64,000 bases of DNA from Chlorokybus atmophyticus (Eukaryota; Streptophyta; Chlorokybophyceae; Chlorokybales; Chlorokybaceae), in contig RHPI01003422.1 of the NCBI GenBank assembly GCA_009103225.1, positions 36,198 to 100,197 on the forward strand, read 5' to 3'. Shown here piece by piece: positions 24,494-36,185 of the stretch. The notes beneath the pieces were generated by a model. It made no database searches, was not told where the DNA came from, and saw only the letters and a list, made by a program, of their open reading frames with translations. The first letter of the stretch is position 1. The number at the start of each line of letters is the position of its first letter. The position numbers and the translations under genes are program-made.

Positions 24494-25564
24494 ATTTATG
24501 CGTGAACATGTGGTCATGTAATTAAATTTTATATAACACGATTAAGTTGATTAAATATGATAACATGCTAATTAACGTTTACACCACGTTACATGCAAAG
24601 GTTACATTATGATAACACTATAACTATCATTAGCAAAACAATGCTGACCAAAAACACCGTAACGTTAAGATTCAACTAAAAAGGAAGGAACAAGAGCCGT
24701 TAGGCCATCATTCGGTTTGATAAACTATACAGTAGATGGTGTTGAAACGTTCACAAACGCCGCTACCATAAAAGGGAGCGAAAATGCCAATCATTGTCAA
24801 GATGCTCAGAAATTTTCTCAGAGGCATCTCGGCAGCAACGACTCGTCGGACATCCCAATGGTGAGTCGTAACTCCAGGTTGCGGCGCCAACTTGGAAACA
24901 TTTAGCGGTTAAACCGCGCGCGTTTTTGCGGTACGAGGTCGGGGCGAGCCGCATGCCCCAAACACATGCCGCCATCAGTAACCAGCACTTTAACAAATTC
25001 ACTTATTGCTATTTGATTGTGTCTGTCTCTGATATGCCGTCAAACATGGTCTTCAGCCAAACAAAACTTAAGCCCCTGCTCTTCAACCACTTTATGACGT
25101 ACAAGCCAAAATGGAACTTTCTCCAAAAGCAAAGCATTTTGTTTTGCAGCTGTGCCACGATAAGGGGTGGGTCTGAATACTTGTATACATCATGAATAAT
25201 AGCGATATGTATGATAATAAACATTCATTCATTCAACAATGTTTGAGTATAATGAACGAACGAAAACCATTTTGCATCATATTTGCAGCAATAAACACAT
25301 AATAAACTACGTTGTTGGTTGCGGACCATTTCTCGGGCTGATTCAAGTTCGAGATAAGATTATGATAAGTCATTGTTACTTAACTCGGACCTTACACTTG
25401 CACGCAAACGTAACACCTGAATATGCAAGTGGTAACATTGGTGCAAGTGCATGAGCGTATCTGTGTGTCCTTACGCTATACCGGTGTATGGTAGTCATAT
25501 CACACCGAATGTGTACTTCTTACATGTGTGTACTTTGTGCCAACACACATACACACGCATGTGG

Positions 25565-25829
25565 TTGTCGGGTGCGTGGCTGTGGAGCTCCCAGACCTCT
25601 TCAATTTGTTCTTCAATCTCTTCCCGCTGTTCTTAAAAGAGGTGTGTGGCCCATACACCTCACATATGAGTACAGTGCGGGGCACCGCACTCAGCACTTG
25701 TTTAGATATGTGCACGTCATAAGGTGGTGTTGATCTGACTGCACCCTGAGCAAGGATCTGTGCCCCGCCCTCGCGCAAGCCGCACAACTCGGATACGCCG
25801 ACAACACAGCCAATAACGCACTGTTACAG
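25565..25829 (+). pseudogene. Broken partial copy of the homoserine dehydrogenase gene
   Basis: Positions 25565-25641 match exon 3 of the homoserine dehydrogenase gene at 46404 (shared GGGTGC, GTGGAGCTCCC/GTGGATCTCCC, AATCTCTTCCCGCT), and 25721-25829 match its exon 4 (shared TGCCCCGCCCTCGCGCAAGC and GGATACGCCG). The copy has lost 9 bases in exon 3, the acceptor AG before exon 3 has become GG, and an extra base in the exon 4 part brings in a TGA after VVLI. Exons 1, 2 and 5-9 are absent. It is non-functional as an enzyme. It lies directly beside the partial copy of the giant gene. Confidence 0.85.
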
Positions 25830-26027
25830 GCGTTGCCATGATGTTGGGTGCGTATTTGTACAATCATGTGCATGTGTGTATGCATGCACGTGAGCACGCG
25901 CGCCCCTCCTCAATAGAGCTCCTCATCGACAAGCTTTATAGGTACGCATGTCAACCGACACATATTGCTTGCTTTGAGAATGATAAGAGCAACAGACTCG
26001 CACTCACGCTCTCACCACATGTAGCAG

Positions 26028-26917
26028 CGATCGACATCACGTCGCGCACCCTCCAACACTCCATCCGTCTCAGCATTACAGACCCGACACTGTCCATCAA
26101 AGCCACACACAACACGGCACCAATCTCCCTTGCCCCACCACCGTGGTGACCACCATTACCCTCACCACTACCTCCTTCTCCACCACCCACTCCTGCCCCG
26201 CCTGCGCCAACAACAACAGCAACAACGACCATCCGTAGTTGGCATGTGCCCGCGCCCGTTGTGGCCGGCACGTCCATCACCGACGCATCCACGGGTGTTA
26301 TTGTTGTGTCGGCCGCCGCGGGTTCACTAATGAGAGTGTCCGCAAGCTCATCTGTGTCATATGCGGGTGTTGTGTACTCCTTTGCCGGGTGGTGTGATGT
26401 GGGGTTGCGGACTCACAATGTGGTTATGCGTGCGGGGAGTACGAACACGCTGTATGCGAGTTATAGTGTGGGTGGGAGTGTGTCGGCGGGTGGTTATGTG
26501 GCGGGAGATGTTGGGGTCGCGACGCATAAGAACTATCTGCTCAGGGGGGTGGCGTTCGGGGTGACGGAGTGTGCAATGACGGCAGTAAGCGTGTGCTTGT
26601 GCGTGTGCGTATACGTGCAGGTGCGCACCCGTGCGCGCACCCACGTGTCTTTGCACGGGTGTACGTGCGCATGCGCATGCGCGTGCGCACGTATGACCAC
26701 ACGTGTGGCGTGTCGTTGTGATGCAGGAGATCATGATGGTGGGGCCGCGTACATAGCGTATAACAGCCTCGCTTTGCCGCCATTTGGGGGTGTTGTGTAT
26801 GTGGGAATTTCGATTAGCGCGGGGGCAACGAAGACTGTTGCACTCGGGGTGTTTGATGGACTTGTGGTAGCGTTAAAGAGGGAGGATGTTGGGCTGTATA
26901 CTACTTTTGCTTTATAA
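26028..26917 (+). pseudogene. Truncated, rearranged copy of the 3' end of the giant secreted-protein gene
   Basis: The first part (26028-26584) matches exon 25 of the giant gene, including the acceptor, TSRTLQ, a shortened proline stretch, PAPVVAGTS, YAGVVYSF and AHKNYLL-type residues. After an intron-like stretch (26585-26726) it resumes within the last exon (DGGAA, ALPPFGGVVY, VALGVFDGLVV). Exons 26-31 are missing. The parental stop is lost, and the frame runs about 15 codons further. Spliced GT-AG the two parts are out of frame. Unspliced, one open frame runs from about 26246 to 26917 through the intron-like sequence. Most likely a pseudogene; a short secreted fragment cannot be excluded. 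Confidence 0.85.
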
Positions 26918-27150
26918 TCTATGTGTGAATAGGTCACATGTGTATATAAGCAACTGAGTAGCAGTGATGGTAAACATCATAATAAGGTTTTACCGTTATA
27001 AATGTGGTACAAAGCGTGTTGCGTGCATTTATTGTCTTGTCCGTATTTGCGCATGAGCGTATGTGCGCATGCAGTTTGAGTACATATCGCATTTGAAGTG
27101 TACAACCCTCAAAAACCATATACTAACCGTGCATAACATCGTGCAATAAT
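26918..27150 (+). repeat. Duplicated 3' flank of the giant gene
   Basis: This resembles the reverse complement of about 9050-9300. Shared blocks include GTGAATA-GTCACA-GTGTATATAAGCA, CTGAGTAG-AGTGATGG, GTGTTGCGTGC and GAAGTGTACAACCCTCAAA. The duplicated unit therefore included non-coding flank, so it arose at DNA level and is not a retrocopy. Confidence 0.75.
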
Positions 27151-27875
27151 TGCATTGCATTGCAACGATTATGGACTATATTATATCGCCATGTGATCCG
27201 TGCAATTAGCGTGCCTAAATTGTACAATAGCTATGTACGCTTGCTGTGTTAGCACTAGGGTTAATCGTCAGGCATTCTTGTTCGGTCATCCACTATTTTG
27301 TAGGCATGGCATATTGCTGAGTTATGAGGGGTTGAAGATGTCTTTGCGTGTTGTAGATCATCCGTTTAATACTTTATGAAATGCCACGCGTACGTGTTCC
27401 CAAACCATTGTCCGTGAAACTATTCATATGTTTGGTGGATCAGATAATGATAAACACACTCTCTTGCATGAGCGTAGTCGTGCGCATGCATCTTGCATAC
27501 ATATTACATTGAAGTGCACAACCTCCATAGACCAAACACTATCCATGCATAGCACTGCATTGCAACGATCATATCCATTATGGACTATATTACACAGTCA
27601 GGTGATTAGTGCAATGAGCAAGTCTCAAATGTACAACGTCTGTCGGATAGCTGTGTACGCTTGCTGTGCTAGCACTACTTTTGGTCATCATGCATTGTTG
27701 TTTGGCCATCCACTACATCGTAGATATGGCATTTTATGTGGGGTTGAAAACGTCTTTGCTGGTTGAGCACCAACTACTAAAACAATTTGTGAGATGCCAC
27801 ACGTACGTGTTCAAAAACTATCCATGAAACCATCTATATGTTTGGTAGATGAGACATGAATAATTGCGGACTTCA
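27049..27875 (+). repeat. Two-copy tandem duplication, unit about 415 bases
   Basis: Unit 1 is about 27049-27465 and unit 2 about 27466-27875. Shared blocks in the same order include CATGAGCGTA, GAAGTG-ACAACC, TGCATTGCAACGAT, ATGGACTATATTA, AGCTGTGTACGCTTGCTGTG-TAGCACTA, GGCCATCCACTA, ATGCCAC-CGTACGTGTTC and ATATGTTTGGT. Both units start with a piece of the giant gene's 3' flank. Confidence 0.8.
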
Positions 27876-28721
27876 TTGTCAAATCCGCCCTAAGCATGAC
27901 TTAGAGATACAAAACCTTCCAACATTAATAAATAGCTGTTTTATGTAAATCATATTGATCCAATTATGTTAAGTGGTATGCGACAATCAACTTACAATTG
28001 TAGTTAGCATTTATCCAACACCCATGTCAACGACAATAGTCCGATTGTCGAGCATGTTAAAGTTCAGCGTAAGCATCTGAAGAAAAAGTTGTAAACCTGG
28101 TAGTGAGCGCGCACAATTACATAATGACTCGTGCTGAAGAGCTGTGCCATCTATCTCTTTATCATGTTATATATTCAAACACACACCTCAGCTGTAAATA
28201 GCTTTAATTGTGAAGTAATGGAAAACCATATGCGAACATGCGCGTAAGGGCGAGATGTCAGCTCCAACGATACCATGGAGTGAGAGTTGATGAAATGTTG
28301 AGATTGAGATAAATGTGGTTGTACGCCCTATATGATGGCGTTGAAGGCGGTGGTAATGATGGTGGTTGTGGACATGCTTAGCTATTCACTGACATCAAAC
28401 TCAATTGCTGACATTCCCACCACTTATGCACCAAAAGTATCAGCACAAGTAAAGAACAAATGGGTGGCAATTGTCGCAATGCCAAACCGGCTTTTGAGAC
28501 CATCAAGCCTGACATAGTTTATGTCCACAACAATTATCTACAAATATAGCGAACAGGAATTGCCACGGCGCCTTGCGACTCAAACCCTAACTCAGCTAGA
28601 TATGAAAGCCTCACTTATGCTGCATCGCTACCATACTGTATAGTTTGTACATTCTCAGCAGGATCGCTCAGTTGCACATGTGCGCCTCCGCTTATGCTTG
28701 ACGAGGTCGGCCTCGTTTTTT

Positions 28722-29373
28722 AGCGGCGGTAGCGAGCGACAAGCAGGCAAGTGTGGCTATGGGTTGGCTTGGTGAGCTCTAGCACCATCAGCACCTTTCG
28801 ATTGGACTTCACTTCACACTACACCAATTGTTAATGGTAATGAGCTTGAAGATTGCCTCCCTCGCATGCTTAGAATAACATGGAGAGTGACAAGCAATCT
28901 GCGGACTTGCTAGGAGCCTCCGCTCACTATTGGCGAGGGCAACTACCCTACCTACAAGCGGCGGTGGAGAGCGACAAACAAGCAGGCAGGTACACCTACA
29001 CCCGCGCGGGTTGCTTTGCTGACGTGCGCTTTCATCCTGCCTTTCGTTAGAGCCCTGCAACCTACTAATTTGTGGTGGTTATACTATTAGCACCGATTTG
29101 CCTGTTGCCCATGCTCACATGCAACTTTCAATGTCGTTGTGGATGCCGTGCTGATACCTAGGCCTTTATAGTACTTTTCAACTGCATTTGCGTCTTCTTA
29201 TACCCGTGCACGCAGTGTGAGCACTGCATGGCCTGTTCCTCACATGATTTGAGTTTACACAATGTAAACCCACCCTTCAGCCAAACCGTGTTCAACAGCG
29301 CACAGTGGCTCAGCTCTAATTGCTTGGCGTGGGCAGCTCGCCTCAGACAAGCGACGGTGGGGAGCAACAAGTT
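28722..29373 (+). repeat. Three dispersed related GC-rich patches
   Basis: Patches at about 28722-28752, 28958-28992 and 29348-29373 share the series CAAGCGGCGGTGGAGAGCGACAA or close variants; the first two continue with AAGCAGGCAAGT/AGGT. They stand out in otherwise AT-rich sequence. Their identity is unknown. Confidence 0.5.
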
Positions 29374-31482
29374 GGCACGTGTGCCGGTTGGGTTATATTC
29401 GCTCTACATCAGTGCATTGCAATGCTTAACTAACAATGACTTTTGATGTTGCATACGCGTGACGCATTCGCGCTGTTCATCATTAATTGCCTCGCGCATA
29501 CGCATACGCACATGCTGTAGTTCAAGGCTTTGCTAAAAGAACAGGGCCGCAAGTAATCGATCATAGCTTGCACTTTGTATCTTGGAGCTTGGAATTATTC
29601 CAACCCCGCGCTTTCAAAGCAAGCTTGAGGCAATATATATCTACGGTTGCCACGTTTAACGTGCAAACTTTACATTAAAGTAATTTTGGTGTAACAGGTC
29701 ACATAAGCACATGTGTTCTTATGTGTGAATGTTGTTTGCAAACAAACGCGCACACATCATAAAACAACGATTCAATCTATGTAAAATGAAACAAAAGTCA
29801 ACATCATGCTATAACTTTATTATTACTATTATTATAACTATATTTTTACATGGTAATCATATTTGCTTTCAGTGCCTACCTTATGGTAATACCATCTACA
29901 CAAACAAAAGCTGTGCTGATACCCCGAAGCGTTAGGCCATTATTGCTGCATTAAAGTTAAAATGTAAATACTTTGCCGCTTATATATACTATACATAGTT
30001 AGTAACCAATTGCAACGTTTTTTAATATGGTCATTGAATATTTTCGCATTGCAGCTTTAATCTTCTCTTTCAATACAATTATATTGGATTGAAAATGTAA
30101 ACACATGTGTCTCGAATTTCAATACCCGATTTGTGAAGGTTGTGTCATAGCGTGTTCCGCATCATGACCTTCTCTTGCCATGTCGCGACATGGCTAATGA
30201 CGCCGACAAAATGGTTACATACAGTATAAGCTGATTATCAACTTGGCGCTTGCTTAGAACCGTATTATGCGTATGGAATCATGCCATTACATACTATAAG
30301 TAAATATTGCTCTCACTTAAGCGGAAAGAGGCGTCTCTTAAAGTTTAATCAGCATATAACATGTAAGGTTGCCATTTTTTCAATGTGTATTTTGGACCAT
30401 AATGGTGTTAATAAGATCGTAATGTTGCATCATTTTGTTGGACTCCACACTGGGTAAAACACTGCTTATCGTTGCAATGCTGAAACGCTGCACGTGAGCA
30501 ATCTAAGGTCAACACACGAACTATAGTTATATGCCAAGTAGATTTGAAGTGTTTGTCAAAGTTTGGAGACGGAGCAAAACAAGTTGCGCCGCGCTTCAAT
30601 GGCATTAACATTGCAGATGACGGTGACATTACCATGAACGATAAGTGCGAACTGATGGCGGCAACGCGCATGCAAATGATCATATTGTCAAGTCAGCAAA
30701 GTTAACATGAGTTTGCATGTTGTTGCTTATTTTTGGAATGGTGGAACAACATGCACACTCATAAGTAAAGTGTACAAGGCTTGCAAATCTATTTACGTTT
30801 ATACTACAAACAGCTAGTAGCGGCGCACAAAGACCTATTGGGATTGAAAATTAAGACAGGAAGCACCATGTGGCAGGAGGATGCTTCTTCATTGATAAAC
30901 AACAGTCTTCATAACTGCACACCACGGTGTCACTTGCGCCATCATACATACAACTAGCCAGTCACATGTATGCGTAGTGTAACACTTATCCACTACATTT
31001 TAAGTGCTAAAACGATGCAATACCGCCACATCTGCAAGTTCTACCCTTTGTCTGAAGCTATAGTACACCACAAGTACCATACACATACTATGTGTAGTAC
31101 AACAAGTATTGTACAAAGACATTAGACAACGTTATAGGCATAACTGAATGACCAACATTGCAAGTTACATGTACACCTTCACATACCCAAGCACCTCTTT
31201 ATAGCTGCAAAACCTTCCATAATTAAGTTCTCGTTGGCATATATCGCTCGCAAGTATGGCACATTACATAAAAACTTACAGGTGGCTTCAATCTCCTTAC
31301 CAGTTGTTTCGGTAACGAAGGGACCAGAGTGTTCCGCATATTAAATGATTGCATCAGCCATGGACACAAATTGTTCAGGTGGCATGGAGAAGAGCAATGC
31401 TATAGTTTTGATGCGTGAAGGTGCAGTGTCTAGATGTGTTAGAATTGGCCGCGCCGAGGCACGGTGGTGGGGTCCTCCTGTG

Positions 31483-31722
31483 CTAGCCGTCGCTGCCAAA
31501 GACGCTACAACCAAGTTGAGGACTTAATTGCGGTGCCACTAGGCCAAGGCCCTTTGATGTTGCCAAATCGGACAACGCTCGGGGGCCTAATGACATCGCC
31601 ATGCTGGCCTTTACGCCTTTTGTAACACTAGCCGTAAGACTGACCTTCAACTTCTTCTCAAGCTTTGCCATTACCTCGTTCAACCGTTCCTCAAGCCTCT
31701 TCTCCATCTCGTTGTTCGCCAT
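31483..31722 (-). CDS. Hypothetical coiled-coil open frame, 79 codons
   Basis: An ATG-initiated frame begins MANNEMEKRLEERLNEVM and runs into lysine/leucine-rich heptads for about 30 residues, which predicts a coiled coil. A possible donor (AAG|GTCAGT) follows the heptads, so this may be a first exon or a remnant of a larger gene, for example of a mobile element. I found no second exon and recognise no family. Confidence 0.3.
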   Translation of the reverse strand: MANNEMEKRLEERLNEVMAKLEKKLKVSLTASVTKGVKASMAMSLGPRALSDLATSKGLGLVAPQLSPQLGCSVFGSDG

Positions 31723-34405
31723 GTCTGAGCGTGACCGTTAATCAATGGCAATGTGCCGCTTTTGAGCTTAATGATCAGGAGGCTTTCTGCCTCGACAATC
31801 TGCATAGCTGACTTGTTTGGCGGTAGATTGCTTGGGTCTATCTGTTCAAGCTCTAAGTAGCGGATCGCCTCAATATCAAAGGCATGTTTTAGAGTTTGTG
31901 CAACTGATCAATGCTTGTTGGGTTAAGGCTTTGCCACGCTTCCGCTTCCGCTTCCTAATCCTAATGTCAAATGGCACCAAGTTGTGCAGGCAAACCTCCT
32001 GTATACTCCCTGCATCCATCTGCAATTTGTCAACGCAAAAGTATTGGGCTAGTAGACAACCATCTATCCTTTTTAGAAAAGCGACCTTGGAATGCAATGT
32101 GCAGCTCATGCACTACGTGTCCATATGCCCGTGCCTTTAAACGTGAGGAATTGTGCACAGAAGGTGACAATGCAACCGCAAAAGTGATTGTTATGCAGGG
32201 CGCTGGCAATGATAGCAAGCAATACTTCAACCCACATACCTGCATCCGTGTCGCCTCGCCGCCGCTGGTAGAAGAGCGTGCATAGCTGCGGAAGAAGAGC
32301 GGACACTGCGTGCACAGATGAATAACTCGTTGACAAACAAAGTGTTGTGTTCAAACCATAATTCAGCATGGGGGCATGAGTTGCCGCGGACTATTGACTT
32401 CCCGAGGCCCAAACTTCAATTGAGCAATGAATTGGTGCACATGGTTAAAGTATAGCAGGCTATGATAACACCATAAGCTCAAAGCTTACGATAAGATGTT
32501 TAAAACAAATCTGTACTTACGTAGACACATCACCACCACCTTTCAATTGGGATCAAATTGATTGCAAGTACAAGTGCATGGGTATGTGTAATCAGTTTTG
32601 CGCTAATGTTTCAACGGGTGCGCAACATGATGTGGTGAGGATATCAGCATATTACATTGAGCCCTTGAGTAGACCGATGTTGTATAGACATCATAATAAA
32701 GCAATAATCATACACATGATATGTATAAATTAATCATATATGCCTTCAATCATGTATAAACATTGTGGACATGATGTGGATACCCCTTCATTTTGATATA
32801 TTTAAGAAAAATAATATGTAGAAACATACATAAATTGTAATTATGATTGTAATTATAATTATATACTTATCCATGTACCACTCTACACTGTTGATACCAC
32901 CACCACTTTTAGCATTATATTGAACATTAAATGTGCTTATTACAACCCGCTGAGTTCAAGTTTCACAAGGATTATTGAGCTTGCTAATTTCGCTACTTTA
33001 CACGCTCGTGAAAAGAGCTCTAGCAACATTGTACAAAATTAGAGGTAAACGAATAGTTAAGCCATGGCCAAAGCTTATGTGATTATTGGCAAATTATCAA
33101 GGCTTGTGCGTTTGTTACTGTAATTTATCTTACGTGTGTAGTTTGTGCTTGAAGGGTGCATGCATAGCATGACAATTGTTTAAGCACATCCGGCACGTTG
33201 AGACAATGATCATTTCAAGCATAACATAAGCACACACAGAATCTGTACCGCATCTCATTGAAGCATCTGGGCATGTTCATAAACACCAAGTCAACATGTG
33301 TGCACAGCAACATGACATATCATGGGACTTTTACGCACATACATTCATGTGCAATATACGCAAACATGCGTACATAATCATCGGGTGTAGCAACCAATGC
33401 CACAAGATGAGCTTTGAATTTGGTGATATACTCATTCACTCACGTGCATCATACCATTGCCTATGCACATAGTATTGGAATCTAGGATGAAACACTCTAT
33501 GCCAAGCGCGAAAACAAAACACCCACAGCTTGCACGCTTACACTTAGTTTGAGCCAATCACTCATTGACGTTGATGTTAGTAGCCGTTGTACATACACCT
33601 TTGTAAGGTATTCTGTTTGTATTGTTTTATCCATTAACAAGTCTGGAACGTGAATGTGCTTGCCTTTAACAAGGTTTGCACACAAGTTGTGTCGCTAGGT
33701 TGATACAAGTAGCTATATACAATATCTTAAACTTGAAGTTGTACAATTAATGTTGTATCCTGCACTTGAAGTCAACAACCTTATATATCTGCCATTGTTT
33801 TTGTGTAATTGTTGCCATCATTCAACCAATTGTAGCCATGCCACAATTCACGACTGTTTGCAACAATTAACAAAATCCACAACCTTTATGTAAAGGCTTG
33901 GCTACGACCAACGCAAGGCATAAGAAGTCTTCAGCCGTGCATGTCAACGGCAACTCACCAGCTATGGCTGAATGCTGAGCAAATTTGCTGCGTGTAGCAG
34001 TCTTGCGAAATCGGTTATGCAAGGAAATGCAAAAAAAGGCAGCGATCTCATACCGTGATCACTGTAACAGAACCCCTTATAGACTCCTAGGCTAAGCTTG
34101 CATACACGCTGACTTGCACTCCGCAACACTCAGCAGCAGTCAACAAGGGACTTCAAAATGCTGTCGTAGCTGAGTGCAACATCCTGCAATAAGGCACACC
34201 TGCAGCTCCAAATGACTACAGTGATCAACATGCGATCTTGTGCTGTGCTTGAGAGAGTTATTGTCAAGCCATCACCATGTTACTGACACAGCGCAGACGC
34301 AACATTCAAACAGCATGCGAAGCACACACAATATTAGCGACAATCGCTATCCATTACTGGCGTGCAAATACAACCGGTCATGTTGTCCAAAGAAAAAGGT
34401 TTCCC

Positions 34406-35656
34406 TTATATCTGCGCTGACTCGGTGACGGGGAACTCGAAGACAACATCCTTGCCTGTGAGGCGCTTGTATACGCCTCCGAATGTCTCGAGCTTGTTCT
34501 CTGCGGAGGTGCGGTCCTTGGGGTCAAGGTAGACCTTCATGAGCTTTGAGCCGTCGAGCTTGTAGCGCCAGCGCCGGCCGACAATCTCTGTTGGGTACAC
34601 CAGGTCCTCCATCAGCGAATCATGCACGGCCGTCAGCGTACGCGAGCGCGGCCGCTGCGTGCGGGAGTTCTTGCGCGGAGGCTTCATAATGCGCCTGCTC
34701 GCAACCACAACAACATCCTGCGCAGCATGGGATGGCTGAGTTACACAATGCAAAACCAGATGTACACGAGACTACACAGTTGTAGAGCTATACAGGGAAA
34801 GCATTGGACTATGACACGTCAACTTGATGGCACAGTAAATCGCAAACATTAATGCACTGTTGCACACGTCAACGATGCATAGAGTCAACGCTGCATTGTT
34901 GGTCAAGCGTTTATGGCTGACGTGCTTGTGCGACAACCCTGCTCGCACACAGCATGAAGCCAGTAACAAAAACGATGCTGACAGTGTCTGCATGAGCTAT
35001 TCAAGTAGATGAGCTGCATACATGCTAACGCAAAGCACACAAGTCTGTTTGGAAGCACTTAGGGGACAGCATCACACTATGTTGCTGCTGACTGTCAGAT
35101 GCATTCGACTGCAACTACAATGCCAATGCGACACATTTCGCACCTTGCCGGCAAACTTCTTCTCGAGCTCACGGACGAGCCTGGTCTGGAACTTCTTGAA
35201 CTGCTTGTGAAGGCGGAAGGGCACCCAGACAACCACGCAGGTGCGGCTGCCGACTTGCACCTCCTTCGCAGCATTGATGAACAGGTCCTTCAGGTCCGCC
35301 TTCAGCTCTGCATTTGTCTGCTCCAAATCGAAAAGTGCCTGCACACACAACGCAAATTCGCACACGACAGAGACACACATTCGGCAGAGTGGCATACATC
35401 AATGCGGCGCTATGGTAGCAGCTGGTGGAAGCAAGCACTGCTTCGCGGCTACAGCAGCAGGAAATGTCACAGGTGACTGTCGGTGATCATGAACGTATGA
35501 TCGCGGGACGAAGATGAATGCGTCTGTGGCGACAATAATTATCATGACACCAAGCACATGGCCAAGCAGCAGCCTGACCTGCCCGACGGACTCCTCAAAC
35601 TCGTCTGGCTCGGCTCCCTTCTCCTTGATGATCTTCTTCCGCCCCGTCAGCGACAT
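34406..35656 (-). CDS. RPS7: 40S ribosomal protein eS7
   Basis: Small ribosomal subunit protein eS7, needed for 18S rRNA maturation and part of the 40S body. Minus-strand exons 35579-35656, 35144-35338 and 34406-34717 join in frame to 194 residues, the usual family length. Landmarks are [18 protein letters not shown] near the start, [58 protein letters not shown] and [14 protein letters not shown] at the end. The wording is closer to plant and chromist proteins than to animal ones, one of the few lineage hints in the window. It is divergently arranged with the syntaxin gene, 529 bases apart. Confidence 0.97.
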
Positions 35657-36150
35657 GTTTGTGAATCAGGCGACGCCAAGGGACAATCGACCAGCCTCTC
35701 TCCTTGCCCTCCTCCTGGCCGTCCTCCTTTCCCCGCACCGCCGCCGCCGCCGCCCCTCACCGAGCGCGCGGCCAAAGAGACCCAAACCCTAGCGGCGGCG
35801 CCAGTTTCACCCGAGACAGAAACATCGTGTACGCCGCTGCGCCATGAATTAGGGTTTGTTTCTGCGAGCAAGACCGCACGCTGTACGCCGCTGCCGTGAA
35901 CAGAGCGAATGAGCAAGCAAGCGAATAAACGGCAATAAAATAAGTGTAACATTTTGGGCACGTCAACACAGCGGCGGCGACCGGGGTGGCATTGCCGGGG
36001 TGGGAGGTTGAGGCCTGTGACTCTGGCCTGTGCGTCGTGGGTGCTTCGCCGATTGGTGCTTGTCGCCATCGTCGCCGCCGCTCTCGGAGGGGTGTTTGAG
36101 GGAGGGTTGAACCTTTTTGCTGCTCCCGCCGCCAACCGGCCACCTGCGCG

Positions 36151-36181
<31 letters not shown>

Positions 36182-36185
36182 CAGA
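35657..36185. promoter_or_regulatory. Divergent promoter region of eS7 and syntaxin
   Basis: This holds both 5' leaders and promoters. A GCC run lies at 35738-35756 on the eS7 side and a GGC run at 36150-36181 on the syntaxin side. No TATA box was recognised. Open frames through it are low-complexity and antisense to each other. Confidence 0.55.

Larger units (their letters stand above)
21542..25564. other. Gene-poor region upstream of the giant gene
   Basis: The first 200 bases probably hold the promoter and 5' leader of the giant gene. The rest shows no recognisable gene. It contains a three-copy diverged repeat (22.7-23.1 kb), an imperfect inverted repeat, a 0.4 kb TA/TG microsatellite, one unexplained 102-codon open frame and a perfect 26-base palindrome, listed separately. 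Confidence 0.55.
27876..34405. other. 6.5 kb AT-rich gene-poor region
   Basis: No gene, tRNA or rRNA was recognised. The composition is AT-rich apart from short GC patches near 28.7-29.4 kb and 31.4-31.7 kb. It holds a weak dispersed repeat and one coiled-coil-like open frame, listed separately. Confidence 0.55.

Noticed and set aside
30560-30705. Short plus-strand frame with protein-like residues (FNGINIADDGDITM)
   Set aside because: It has no start codon, no splice partners and no recognised family; most likely chance.
27000-34400. Possible CRISPR-like or satellite array in the gene desert
   Set aside because: No evenly spaced identical repeats were found, and the setting is eukaryotic; only a two-copy tandem duplication and weak dispersed patches are present.
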